DNA of 12,209 nucleotides from Candidatus Bipolaricaulis sp. (GCA_020062805.1 JAGUVP010000188.1:1-12209), one strand, 5' to 3'; counted from the stretch's first letter, positions 1 to 7,979 are shown. Translations and numbers: made by a program. Notes: generated from the letters alone by a model not told the origin.

Positions 1-67
1 CTGAGGCGTGCACCCACCCATCACGCGCACCGATCGCGGAGGGAACGGGAGCTGACTGTTACGTGGG
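1..67. other. Short noncoding stretch downstream of glgP
   Basis: This edge segment lies beyond the glgP stop codon. I see no coding frame with a plausible start, no GC-rich hairpin followed by a T-run, and no heptamer repeat. It may continue into a neighbouring gene outside the window. Confidence 0.4.
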
Positions 68-2194
68 CTACGCGTCTGCTGGGGCGAGCCCGAGCGCGGC
101 GAGGTAGACCTCGCTGTACTCGCGCATCATCCGTCGCGCGCAGAACCGGGGAGCGACGGTCTTGATCGCCTGTTTCATCACCCGCACGAACCCGTGGGGG
201 ATCGCGTCGGGATCCCGGTCGTAGTACAGAGGGACGATCTCCTCCTCCAGAAGTCGGTACACGGCCTCGGCATCGGCTGCGGTGCGGTCGCCGGGGATCT
301 CCTCTTCTCCGAACGCCCACCCGTTATCCCCCGTGTACCCTTCCGGCCACCACCCATCGAGGATGGACAGGACGGGAATGCCGTTCACCGATGCCTTCAT
401 CCCGCTCGTCCCGCTCGCCTCGAGGGGCGGCAGCGGGGTGTTGAGCCACACGTCCACCCCGGCCACGAGGTACTTGGCGAGGTGCTGGTCGTACTCCTCC
501 ACGAACGCGATCCGCCCTGCGAACCGGGGGTCGAGGGCCAACCGGTGCACGTCTTGGATGAGGCGCTTTCCGTCGTGATCGGCAGGATGGGCCTTGCCCG
601 CGAATACGAGCTGCACCGGCCGCAGGGGATCGGTGAGCAGCCGATGGAGCCGTTCCTGGTCGTGGAGCAGAAGCGTCGGGCGCTTGTACGCCGTGAACCG
701 GCGCGCGAACCCGAGGGTGAGAATTCGCGGGTCGAGGAAGGGGCCGGCCGTGACGATCCGTGCCGCGCTGGCGGTTCCCTCTCCCCACCGCCGCCGCGCC
801 CGGCTGTCGACCTCTGCGACGAGGGCCCCCTTTCGTTCCTCGTGAACCCGCCACAGCTCCTCGTCCGGGATCTGGTCGACGTTCTCCCACACCGATGGAT
901 CGTCGGGCCGCTCCCGCCAGCCGGGGCCGAGGTAGCGGTCGAACAGCCTCTGCACGCGAAGCGGTTCGACCCAAGTGCGAAGGTGGACCCCGTTCGTGAT
1001 CCCGTGGATGGAGACGGACCTGCCGTCGACTTGAACGCCAGACCAGATACCGCGCGCGACCTCGCTGTGCCGGGCGCTGACCGCGTTGGTGCTTCGGCTG
1101 ATGCGGATCGCGAACGCGGTCATGTTGAACCCGGCCCCATGGTTTTCCGGGTCCAGCCCGAGCGCGAGGAACTCCTCGCGGGGGATCCCTGCCCGCTCGA
1201 TGTAGGGGAGAAGGTACCGCTCGATCAGGGGGTACGAGAACACGTCGGTGCCGGCGTGGAGCGGGGTGTGGGTGGTAAAGACGGTGCTCTTCCGCACTGC
1301 ATCGAGGGCTTCCGACCAACCCACGCCGCGGGCGATGGAGCCGGCCAGGCGTTCCAGGGCGGCGAACGCGGGGTGACCCTCGTTCAGGTGCACAGCGCCG
1401 GGGCTGATTCCCAACTCGCCCAGGGCCCGCATCCCCCCCATTCCGAGCACGATCTCCTGACGCAGCCGCTGCTCAAGATCGCCCGTGTACAGGCGCTGGG
1501 AGATCGCGCGATCCCACGGCTGGTTCTCCTCGAGGTCCGTGGTGAGGAGGTACAACGGGATCCGCCCCACCCGCGCTTCCCACACCCCAACGTGGACCGG
1601 GGGATCAAACGTGGGCACAGGTACGACCAGCGGGTTCCCCTCGCGATCGAGGGTAGGCCGAATCGGGTAGCACGCCCCATCGAGGGGCGCGTGGGCTTCC
1701 TCCTGCCAACCGTCGTCGCTGAGCCGCTGGCGCACGTAGCCGTGGGAGTAGATGAGCCCGACCCCAACGAGTGGAAGCCCGAGGTCGCTCGCCTCCTTGA
1801 GCGTGTCGCCGGCGAGGATCCCCAGGCCGCCGGCGTACACGGGGAGCGAAACGTGGATGCCGAACTCTGCCGAAAAGTATGCCACCGGCCCAACGTCTGT
1901 CCCGGGATGCGACGGGAACGCTGCTGGGGAAACTTGCGTCTCCTCGCGGAATCGGGCCATCACCTCGTCGTACAGGTGGAGGAACCCCGGATCCTCCGCC
2001 GCGCGGGCGAGAGCGCTGGGTGTGAGCAGCTGCAGCATTCGCACCGGGTTGTGTCCGCTCTCGCGGTACGTCTGGAGGTCGAGCGCGCGCAAGAGTTCCC
2101 GCGCTTTGGGATTCCAGCTCCACCACAGGTTGTAGGCGAGATCCGCCATCCCCCCGATCCGCTCTGGCAACTCGAAATCGCACGTGTTCTGCAT
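68..2194 (-). CDS. glgP: Alpha-glucan (glycogen/maltodextrin) phosphorylase, GT35, short form
   Basis: This enzyme phosphorolyses terminal alpha-1,4 bonds of glycogen or maltodextrin to give glucose-1-phosphate in the cytoplasm. The 708-residue protein opens with the N-terminal block typical of the short bacterial/archaeal phosphorylases (LAYNLWWSWNPKARELL, about residues 19-35; DUF3417-type). Conserved phosphorylase segments follow: AYFSAEFGIH at 105-114, VYAGGLGILAGD at 119-130, HLNEGHPAF at 269-277, and the pyridoxal-phosphate loop EASGTSGMKASVNG at 592-605, with Lys600 as the expected PLP Schiff-base lysine. The length fits the compact family rather than the longer E. coli/animal type. 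The ATG at 2194 is chosen because homology begins within the first ten residues. No Shine-Dalgarno precedes it, but a TACAAT box lies 10 nt upstream, so the transcript may be leaderless. It is divergent from glgB. Substrate preference (glycogen or maltodextrin) cannot be read from the sequence. Confidence 0.95.
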   Translation of the reverse strand: MQNTCDFELPERIGGMADLAYNLWWSWNPKARELLRALDLQTYRESGHNPVRMLQLLTPSALARAAEDPGFLHLYDEVMARFREETQVSPAAFPSHPGTDVGPVAYFSAEFGIHVSLPVYAGGLGILAGDTLKEASDLGLPLVGVGLIYSHGYVRQRLSDDGWQEEAHAPLDGACYPIRPTLDREGNPLVVPVPTFDPPVHVGVWEARVGRIPLYLLTTDLEENQPWDRAISQRLYTGDLEQRLRQEIVLGMGGMRALGELGISPGAVHLNEGHPAFAALERLAGSIARGVGWSEALDAVRKSTVFTTHTPLHAGTDVFSYPLIERYLLPYIERAGIPREEFLALGLDPENHGAGFNMTAFAIRISRSTNAVSARHSEVARGIWSGVQVDGRSVSIHGITNGVHLRTWVEPLRVQRLFDRYLGPGWRERPDDPSVWENVDQIPDEELWRVHEERKGALVAEVDSRARRRWGEGTASAARIVTAGPFLDPRILTLGFARRFTAYKRPTLLLHDQERLHRLLTDPLRPVQLVFAGKAHPADHDGKRLIQDVHRLALDPRFAGRIAFVEEYDQHLAKYLVAGVDVWLNTPLPPLEASGTSGMKASVNGIPVLSILDGWWPEGYTGDNGWAFGEEEIPGDRTAADAEAVYRLLEEEIVPLYYDRDPDAIPHGFVRVMKQAIKTVAPRFCARRMMREYSEVYLAALGLAPADA

Positions 2195-2204
2195 TGTCGT
2201 CTGG

Positions 2205-2210
2205 ATTGTA
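2205..2210 (-). promoter_or_regulatory. Putative -10 box of glgP
   Basis: TACAAT on the minus strand lies 10 nt before the glgP ATG. It matches the sigma70 -10 consensus at five of six positions. The hexamer 17 nt further upstream (TGGGGG, 2228-2233) is a poor -35. Transcription would start about 3-4 nt before the ATG, consistent with the absence of a ribosome binding site. Confidence 0.45.
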
Positions 2211-2241
2211 GCTCGCCCCGCGCCCGACCCCCAGATTCGGG

Positions 2242-2270
2242 TTGTGGGTGCGGGGACTGGACCCTATCAT
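2242..2270 (+). promoter_or_regulatory. Putative sigma70-type promoter of glgB
   Basis: TTGTGG (2242-2247) and TATCAT (2265-2270) are separated by 17 nt. They match three of six and five of six consensus bases. The expected start site near 2277 leaves a leader of about 20 nt containing GGAG at 2285-2288, 8 nt before the glgB ATG. The promoter is back-to-back with that of glgP, so one regulator could control both. Confidence 0.45.
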
Positions 2271-2296
2271 GAGCGTTCAGGAACGGAGCGACGGGG

Positions 2297-4213
2297 ATGC
2301 GAGAACCGCGAATAGAGGACGGGGAGCCGACCCTTCTCACGGAGGAGGATCTCTGGCTGTTCGGGGAGGGTTCGCACACCCGGCTCTACGAGGTGTTGGG
2401 GGCTCACCCGATCACCGTTGCAGGGAAGAACGGCACCCTGTTCGCGGTGTGGGCTCCCGAGGCGAAAGCTGTGTCCGTGGTCGGGGACTTCAACCTCTGG
2501 GATCCCCGCAAGCATAGGATGAGACCGCACCGTCGATCGGGGATCTGGGAGTGCTTTGTTCCCGGGATCAGTCCAGGTGCCCTCTACAAGTATCACCTCA
2601 CCTCGCGCCACGGTCCGCTCCTGCTCAAGGCGGACCCATTCGCGTTCTACTCCGAAATCTCTCCGCGTTCAGCATCGGTGGTGCGGGACCTCTCCTACCG
2701 GTGGGGCGACGCGCGCTGGCTTCGCGAGCGTGGAGGACGGAACGCGCTTGACGCGCCGATCGCGGTGTACGAGATCCACCTGGGCTCGTGGCGGCGGAAA
2801 GAGGATGGACGCAGCCTCACGTACCGCGAGCTGGCGCCGCTTCTTTCCTCGTACGTGCAGGAGACGGGGTTCACGCACGTCGAGTTCCTGCCGGTGATGG
2901 AGCACCCGTTCTACGGTTCGTGGGGCTACCAGACCACGGGGTACTTCGCTCCCACCTCCCGCTACGGTCCTCCCCAGGAGTTCATGTACCTCGTGAACCA
3001 CCTCCATCAGCACGGGATCGGGGTGATCCTCGATTGGGTACCGTCCCATTTCGCCACCGACGGCCACGGGCTGGGGCGGTTCGATGGATCTCACCTCTAT
3101 GAGCACGCGGACCCGAAGCGGGGGATCCACCCCGACTGGGGGAGCTTCACGTTCAACTACGACCGACACGAGGTGCGAAGCTTCCTCCTATCCAGCGCGC
3201 TGTTCTGGCTCGACGTCTACCACGCCGATGGGCTGCGGCTGGATGCGGTGGCGTCGATGCTCTACCTCGACTACTCCCGGAAGGAGGGGGAGTGGGTTCC
3301 CAACGAACGAGGGGGCAGAGAGGATCTGGCGGCGATCCGTTTCCTGCGCCAACTCAACGAGGCGGTGTACCGGGAGTACCCCGACGTACAGACGTTTGCC
3401 GAGGAGTCCACCGCCTGGCCCATGGTGTCGCGCCCCACTTCGCTGGGCGGGTTGGGGTTCGGACTGAAGTGGGACATGGGCTGGATGCACGACACGCTTG
3501 TGTACATGGCCAAAGACCCCATCTACCGGGCTCACCACCACGACAAGCTCACGTTCCGCATGCTGTACGCGGGGCACGAGAACTTCGTCCTCCCCCTGTC
3601 CCACGACGAGGTCGTCCACGGGAAAGGGTCGCTCCTGACGAAGATGCCCGGGGACGACTGGCAGAAATTCGCCAACCTGCGGCTTGTTCTGGGGTACATG
3701 TACGCGGGTGTGGGGAAGAAGCTCCTCTTCATGGGCGGGGAGATCGGCCAGTGGGGGGAATGGGACCACGAGAGAGTGGTGGAGTGGTCGCTCCTCGACC
3801 ACTCCACCCATCGGGGGGTGCAGCAGTGGCTTGCTGATCTGAACCGCCTCTACCGCACCGAGCCTGCTCTCTACCGGCGCGACTGCGGAGATCTCGGGTT
3901 CCAGTGGGTGGAGCCGAACGACGCCACGTCGAGCGCCATCGCGTTCCTGCGCTGGGGGAGGGCGGATCGCGAGGTGATCCTCGCTGTAGGCAACTTCACC
4001 CCGGTGGTACGCACCGACTACCGGGTGGGCGTGCCGCACGGTGGCCGCTGGTCAGAAATCCTCAACAGCGACGCAAAGGGCTACGGCGGAAGCGGACAGG
4101 GGAATCTGGGTGGAGTGAAGGCCGACACCATCCCCTGTCAGGGTTTTCCCCAGTCGCTGTCGCTGACCCTTCCCCCCCTGGCGATGCTCTTCTTCAAGCC
4201 AGCTACAGGTTGA
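2297..4213 (+). CDS. glgB: 1,4-alpha-glucan branching enzyme, GH13
   Basis: This enzyme cleaves alpha-1,4-glucan chains and reattaches them as alpha-1,6 branches during glycogen synthesis. The 638-residue protein has a CBM48 module at about residues 28-115 (LYEVLGAHP; FAVWAPEAKAVSVVGDFNLWD at 49-69) and a GH13 barrel from about 155 to 500. Recognisable GH13 regions are DWVPSHF (246-252), DGLRLDAVASML (311-322, predicted nucleophile Asp316), FAEEST (367-372, predicted acid/base Glu369) and LSHDEVVHGKGSL (434-446, Asp437). A C-terminal beta domain ends near 635. It is shorter than the E. coli enzyme because it has only one N-terminal beta module before the barrel. The ATG at 2297 has GGAG 8 nt upstream. 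It is divergent from glgP, and its last 11 bp overlap the end of the convergent gene on the minus strand. Confidence 0.96.
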   Translation: MREPRIEDGEPTLLTEEDLWLFGEGSHTRLYEVLGAHPITVAGKNGTLFAVWAPEAKAVSVVGDFNLWDPRKHRMRPHRRSGIWECFVPGISPGALYKYHLTSRHGPLLLKADPFAFYSEISPRSASVVRDLSYRWGDARWLRERGGRNALDAPIAVYEIHLGSWRRKEDGRSLTYRELAPLLSSYVQETGFTHVEFLPVMEHPFYGSWGYQTTGYFAPTSRYGPPQEFMYLVNHLHQHGIGVILDWVPSHFATDGHGLGRFDGSHLYEHADPKRGIHPDWGSFTFNYDRHEVRSFLLSSALFWLDVYHADGLRLDAVASMLYLDYSRKEGEWVPNERGGREDLAAIRFLRQLNEAVYREYPDVQTFAEESTAWPMVSRPTSLGGLGFGLKWDMGWMHDTLVYMAKDPIYRAHHHDKLTFRMLYAGHENFVLPLSHDEVVHGKGSLLTKMPGDDWQKFANLRLVLGYMYAGVGKKLLFMGGEIGQWGEWDHERVVEWSLLDHSTHRGVQQWLADLNRLYRTEPALYRRDCGDLGFQWVEPNDATSSAIAFLRWGRADREVILAVGNFTPVVRTDYRVGVPHGGRWSEILNSDAKGYGGSGQGNLGGVKADTIPCQGFPQSLSLTLPPLAMLFFKPATG

Positions 4214-4886
4214 TCTCGACTTCAGCTCGTTCCCGGGTCTGGCGAAGCCAATCGACCCAGTGGGCCTCTTCCTTGTCGAGGCGGAGGAAGGCCGCGATCC
4301 GATCGCGGACCTCGGCAAGGGGGAGGGGCTGCCCGTTGTCGTCTACGAATCGACCCGGGTCCTCATCGTAGTACGCTTGAATCTCTTCGTCGCTCACCGC
4401 GATCTCCGCGAGCAACGCGGCTTTCAGCGCTGCGAGGAGGAGCTTCTCCCGGTATTCGCGGGCGATGTCATCCCGGTACTGCTCGAGGCTGTATCCCTGG
4501 GCGAGGAGTTGAGCGGCGAACTCGCCCTCGGTGAGGCCGTAGTGAGCACAGACCTGGGCCAGCGCGTCTTGGGTGCGCTTGGATACCTCGTCCTCGTCGG
4601 CGACCAGGCCCCGCACCGCCGCCTCCTGGAGCTGGATCCGGCGCAGGATGAGCTTCTCCAACACGTCCTGTTCGTAACGGGCGAGGAACACCTTGCCCTC
4701 TTCTGTGAGGAGGAGGGATTGGGCGAACGTGGGGAACTGTTGGTACAAGGAGAACACGACCTCGGCAAGGCCCGTCGCCCGGTCCAGCTCCTCGCGGGTG
4801 ATGGGCTCGCCGTTCACGAGCGCCACCGGTTCGGCGGCAAGGGCGACCGCGCCGAAGGCGATCCAGACGATGAGGAGAGTGCGCAT
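4203..4886 (-). CDS. Secreted SurA_N-like chaperone without a parvulin domain
   Basis: The 227-residue protein is probably a folding chaperone outside the cytoplasm. It starts with a short signal peptide (hydrophobic residues 4-17, likely cleavage after ALAA at 15-18). The hallmark SurA/PrsA opening follows, VALVNGEPITREELDRA at 21-37, then a long helical region (about 60-160) and SDEEIQAYYDEDPGRF at 165-180. In SurA, PrsA and PpiD relatives a parvulin isomerase domain follows that last motif. Here the sequence passes directly to the closing helix (PLAEVRDRIAAFLRLDKEEA, 188-207) and the final strand VEINL, so the catalytic isomerase domain is absent. The ATG at 4886 overlaps the cdc48 stop by one base (TGATG) and has AAAAGGAGG ending 10 nt upstream, so the start is well supported and translation is likely coupled to cdc48. 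A longer upstream frame would run into cdc48 and lacks the signal peptide. Confidence 0.85.
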   Translation of the reverse strand: MRTLLIVWIAFGAVALAAEPVALVNGEPITREELDRATGLAEVVFSLYQQFPTFAQSLLLTEEGKVFLARYEQDVLEKLILRRIQLQEAAVRGLVADEDEVSKRTQDALAQVCAHYGLTEGEFAAQLLAQGYSLEQYRDDIAREYREKLLLAALKAALLAEIAVSDEEIQAYYDEDPGRFVDDNGQPLPLAEVRDRIAAFLRLDKEEAHWVDWLRQTRERAEVEINL

Positions 4887-7183
4887 CACGGTGTGGCCTC
4901 CTTTTCCTCCGGGACAAGCCCGATCCGCCGCACCGCTCCCCGGAGGTTCTTGGCAAGCCGGCGGTACTGCTCCTCGATCTCCGAGGTTACCGAGCGCGGC
5001 GTCTTCTCCAATGCCTGTTCGAAGTGGGGCATCGTGACCTCGGTGGCAGCGAGGGATTCGCGCAGCGCGATCCGTCCTGCCTTGCGACACACCTCGGCGA
5101 TGTCGGCCCCCGTGTAGCCGGTGGTACGGGCAGCGAGGCGTTCGAGGTCCACATCAGGCGAGAGTGCCATTCCGCGTGTGTGGACGCGGAAGATCGCCAG
5201 TCGCGCTCCCTGTTCCGGGACCGGGACGTAGATCAGCTCGTCGAACCGCCCTGGTCGGAGAAGCGCGGGGTCCACGAGATCAGGGCGGTTGGTGGCCCCG
5301 ATCACCACCACCCGTCGCAGTTCTTCCAGTCCGTCCATCTCGGCGAGCATCTGGTTCACGATCCGTTCCGTGGCGTGGGGCTCCCCGAGTGCCGATCCCC
5401 GACGGGGAACAAGCGCATCAAGCTCGTCCAGAAACACCACCGCCGGGGCGACCTGCCGCGCTCGCCGAAACATCTCGGCGATGCGCTGTTCGCTTTCGCC
5501 ATACCACTTCGAGAGGAGCTCGGACCCCTTGGCGGTGATGAAGTTGGCCTGCGATTCGCTGGCCACCGCCTTGGCGAGGGTCGTCTTCCCCGTCCCAGGC
5601 GGGCCGTAGAGGAGGATTCCCTTGGGCGGGTTGACTCCCAACCGCTGGAACGCCTCGGGGTTGGTGAGGGGGAGTTCCACCGCCTCGCGCAGAAGCTGTT
5701 GGACGTCCTCGATGCCACCGATGTCGTTCCATGTTACGGTGGGAACCTCCACCATCACCTCCCGCATCGCCGACGGCCGAACCTCTTTCAGCGACCGATC
5801 GAAATCCTCCCAGCGCACCACAAGCTCCTCGACCACTTCAGGGGGAATGCCCTCTTGATCCAGATCCATCTTGGGGAGCAGCTTGCGCAGCACGTTCATC
5901 GCCGCCTCGCGGGCGAGCGCGGCGATGTCGGACCCCACGAACCCGTGGGTCTGGCTGGCGAGCCGGTCGAGGTCGACGTCAGGGGCGAGGGGCATCCCGC
6001 GCGTGTGAACCATCAGGATCTCCTTCCGGCCGTCCCGGTCGGGGACGCGGACCTCGATCTCGCGGTCGAACCGTCCGGGTCGGCGGAGGGCGGGGTCGAT
6101 CGCCTCCACCCGGTTCGTGGCCGCGATCACAATCACGTTCCGCCGCTGCTTGAGGCCATCCATGAGGGTGAGGAGCTGGGCCACCACCCGCCGCTCGACC
6201 TCGCCCGTCACCGCGGCCCGCCGCGGGGCGATCGAATCGAGCTCGTCGATGAAGATGATCGCCGGCGCGTTCTTCTCCGCCTGATCGAAGATCTCGCGCA
6301 GCCGCCCCTCGGACTCCCCGTAGAACCGGGACATGATCTCCGGTCCGGAGAGGGCGATGAAGTGCGCGTCGGTCTCCGTGGCCACCGCCTTGGCGAGGAG
6401 GGTCTTCCCCGTCCCCGGCGGGCCGTGGAGAAGCACCCCCCGCGGCGGTTCGATCCCCAGTCGGTCGAACAGCTCAGGCTTCTTCAGGGGGAGCTCCACC
6501 ATCTCGCGGATCTTGTGGATCACGTCGCGGAGGCCGCCGATGTCCTCATAGGCCACCTCGGGCACGTCCCGGCCCCGCTCGGCTACCTCGACGTGCTCCG
6601 GCAGGAGCTCGATCCCCGTGTCGGGCGTGATGCGCACGAGACCACCGGGCTGGGTGCTGACCACCTTGAGGTGAATTTCCCCCAGGCCGAACCCGGGCGC
6701 CATTTGCGTGAACTCGCGGAAGATGCGCTCGAAGAGGAGGTTATCACCGAACGGATTTCCTTCGGCGCGGGCAGCGGTGGATACCACGTCCCCGGTGCGC
6801 ACGACCCGGCCGGCGAGGATCGCCCGCAGACTGTCCGGCGGTGCGACGAGGTGGAGCCCTTTGCGGGCGGGGGCGAGGGTGATCTGGGTGGCGGGCTTCC
6901 ACTTCGCACTTCGTACCTGAGCTGTCTCCCCGACGCCGAGGCCGGCGTTGGCCCGGATCAGACCGTCGATGCGCACGATGTCGAGCCCAGCATCGGCCGG
7001 GTACGCTACCGCGGCAATGGCGCCCGTGACGCGGGCGCCTTCAACTTCGATCGGCTCTCCGGGCGAGATCCCGAGGGCCTCGATGTGCTCGGACGCGAGA
7101 CGGGCGATCCCCCTCCCCACATCCGGCTGATGGGCCTCGGCCACCTTCAGCTTGAGTTCGGTCTGTTCATCTTTCTGCGCCAT
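4886..7183 (-). CDS. cdc48: Cdc48/p97/VAT-type double-ring AAA+ ATPase
   Basis: This is a hexameric ATP-driven protein unfoldase or segregase of the cytoplasm. The 765-residue protein has the full Cdc48 layout. An N domain (about 1-200) combines the double-psi barrel (residues 8-100) and the second N subdomain. D1 has Walker A GPPGTGKT at 254-261, Walker B IIFIDELD at 309-316 and arginine finger region RRPGRFD at 367-373. D2 has Walker A GPPGTGKT at 527-534, Walker B VVFLDELD at 582-589 and arginine finger region LRPGRFD at 642-648. Both rings keep aromatic pore loops (RFYGES around 286-291; KWYGES around 559-564), as expected of a threading unfoldase. The tail ends EKEATP, with no hydrophobic-Tyr-X proteasome-docking motif. 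GGGAG lies 6 nt upstream of the ATG. The family is general in archaea and eukaryotes but patchy in bacteria. A coupled SurA-like gene follows. Confidence 0.95.
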   Translation of the reverse strand: MAQKDEQTELKLKVAEAHQPDVGRGIARLASEHIEALGISPGEPIEVEGARVTGAIAAVAYPADAGLDIVRIDGLIRANAGLGVGETAQVRSAKWKPATQITLAPARKGLHLVAPPDSLRAILAGRVVRTGDVVSTAARAEGNPFGDNLLFERIFREFTQMAPGFGLGEIHLKVVSTQPGGLVRITPDTGIELLPEHVEVAERGRDVPEVAYEDIGGLRDVIHKIREMVELPLKKPELFDRLGIEPPRGVLLHGPPGTGKTLLAKAVATETDAHFIALSGPEIMSRFYGESEGRLREIFDQAEKNAPAIIFIDELDSIAPRRAAVTGEVERRVVAQLLTLMDGLKQRRNVIVIAATNRVEAIDPALRRPGRFDREIEVRVPDRDGRKEILMVHTRGMPLAPDVDLDRLASQTHGFVGSDIAALAREAAMNVLRKLLPKMDLDQEGIPPEVVEELVVRWEDFDRSLKEVRPSAMREVMVEVPTVTWNDIGGIEDVQQLLREAVELPLTNPEAFQRLGVNPPKGILLYGPPGTGKTTLAKAVASESQANFITAKGSELLSKWYGESEQRIAEMFRRARQVAPAVVFLDELDALVPRRGSALGEPHATERIVNQMLAEMDGLEELRRVVVIGATNRPDLVDPALLRPGRFDELIYVPVPEQGARLAIFRVHTRGMALSPDVDLERLAARTTGYTGADIAEVCRKAGRIALRESLAATEVTMPHFEQALEKTPRSVTSEIEEQYRRLAKNLRGAVRRIGLVPEEKEATP

Positions 7184-7189
7184 GATGAT

Positions 7190-7196
7190 CTCCCTT
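7190..7196 (-). promoter_or_regulatory. Ribosome binding site of cdc48
   Basis: AAGGGAG on the minus strand lies 6 nt before the cdc48 ATG and fixes the start at 7183. A weak TACCAT element at 7207-7212 could be a -10 box, but no convincing -35 accompanies it. Confidence 0.6.
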
Positions 7197-7222
7197 GTCC
7201 GGAGAGATGGTAGCGCGATGCG

Positions 7223-7251
7223 TTAGGGTACGCTACAGCGGGGGCTATAAT
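7223..7251 (+). promoter_or_regulatory. Putative promoter of thpR (leaderless)
   Basis: A perfect TATAAT lies at 7246-7251, 8 nt before the thpR ATG. The hexamer 17 nt upstream, TTAGGG (7223-7228), is a weak -35. Transcription would begin at or within one or two bases of the ATG. The only purine-rich stretch, GAGGG at 7255-7259, directly abuts the ATG and is too close to serve as a ribosome binding site. Confidence 0.55.
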
Positions 7252-7259
7252 CCCGAGGG

Positions 7260-7808
7260 ATGCGTCTCTTCTACTGCGTGGAGCTTCCGGAGGATGTGCG
7301 GGCAACCCTCGCGCGGGGCACCCGTGGCTTGCGAGCCCGAATCCGCGGCGGGACCTGGGTGGCTGAGGAGAACCTGCACATCACGCTGCGGTTCCTAGGC
7401 GAAGTGGGCGAGGGCCTGCTGCCCGCGCTTCGTGATCTCAGCAGCGCCGTCGCTTCCGAAACGGCACCGTTCGTGCTCCCCCTGGAGCGGCTTGGAGCGT
7501 TTCCCCACCCGGGCCGGACTCGCGTCTTGTGGGCCGGGCCGACGGCGGACGATGCTCCGTTCGCGATTCTCGCCCAGCGCATCGAAGAGGACGTTCAGAC
7601 GCTCGGCTTCCCCCCGGAGCGGAAGGCCGCTCATCCCCACGTGACCCTGGCCCGGCTGCGCATCCCTCAGGATCTGGCCTCGGTTGTGGAGGGAACAACC
7701 CTGCCCATCCTCCGGGCGCGGGTGGATGGGCTGACCCTGATGGAATCCGAACTCCGACCCCACGGCCCCCTCTACACCCCGGTCGCCCGTTGGCCGTTGG
7801 GGGCATGA
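7260..7808 (+). CDS. thpR: RNA 2',3'-cyclic phosphodiesterase, 2H family (LigT/ThpR)
   Basis: The predicted reaction is hydrolysis of RNA 2',3'-cyclic phosphate ends to 2'-phosphate; family members also show RNA 2'-5' ligase activity in vitro. The 182-residue protein opens with MRLFYCVELPEDV, typical of the family. It carries both HxTx catalytic motifs: HITL at residues 40-43 (in ENLHITLRFLGEV) and HVTL at 127-130 (in HPHVTLARLR), the expected two histidines of a 2H phosphoesterase. The length matches the usual 175-190 residues. The ATG at 7260 follows a TATAAT box by 8 nt, so a leaderless message is likely. It lies divergent from cdc48 across 76 bp and upstream of the archease and rtcB genes, which act on the same cyclic-phosphate RNA ends. 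A 184-bp gap separates it from archease, so co-transcription is uncertain. Confidence 0.93.
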   Translation: MRLFYCVELPEDVRATLARGTRGLRARIRGGTWVAEENLHITLRFLGEVGEGLLPALRDLSSAVASETAPFVLPLERLGAFPHPGRTRVLWAGPTADDAPFAILAQRIEEDVQTLGFPPERKAAHPHVTLARLRIPQDLASVVEGTTLPILRARVDGLTLMESELRPHGPLYTPVARWPLGA

Positions 7809-7894
7809 TCCATGGTCCCTGTCGGGCTGCTCCGCTGCCGAACCCGCCGAGAACATAGATGTGACGGGTGTGTGCGGGGTGCCGGGAAGAGGCG

Positions 7895-7929
7895 TGCACG
7901 GATAACGGCTCACGGTCAACGGACCACGG
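7895..7929 (-). repeat. Degenerate 7-bp tandem repeat array (CCGTKNN), 5 units
   Basis: Five uninterrupted heptamers occupy exactly 35 bp. Read on the minus strand each unit is CCGT plus three variable bases, which are in order GGT, TGA, GAG, TAT and GCA. The fifth base of every unit is G or T. The same design, on the opposite strand, occurs at 11875-11910. It lies between thpR and archease in sequence with no credible gene. It resembles in kind, not in sequence, the short tandemly repeated repetitive (STRR) heptamers of heterocystous cyanobacteria. Confidence 0.8.
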
Positions 7930-7944
7930 AACTGCCCTGTTCCG
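7927..7944 (+). other. Perfect 6-bp hairpin downstream of thpR
   Basis: CGGAAC (7927-7932) and GTTCCG (7939-7944) form a 6-bp stem with the 6-nt loop TGCCCT. It starts inside the last heptamer of the repeat array. No T-run follows on either strand, so it is not a standard intrinsic terminator. It could be a processing or attenuation structure, or chance. Confidence 0.3.
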
Positions 7945-7979
7945 CTGCGATCTCTGCGCGCTCGGCGGTGCGAGCTGTT

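Noticed and set aside
3-13. GAGGCGTGCAC shared with 7889-7899 next to the repeat array
   Set aside because: An 11-base match in GC-rich DNA is weak, and the flanking bases diverge at once. No heptamer units are present at the window start.
194-2272. A 692-residue open frame antisense to glgP
   Set aside because: It is in a frame opposite a gene with clear phosphorylase homology, is rich in Arg, Pro and Gly, has no recognisable motif and no proper ribosome site. Long antisense frames are expected with GC-rich codon bias.
5024-7213. A 729-residue open frame antisense to cdc48
   Set aside because: It mirrors the cdc48 coding strand and shows no domain. It would also run through the cdc48 ribosome site.
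7895-7929. CRISPR-like array
   Set aside because: The units are 7 bp and contiguous, with no spacers and no cas genes nearby.
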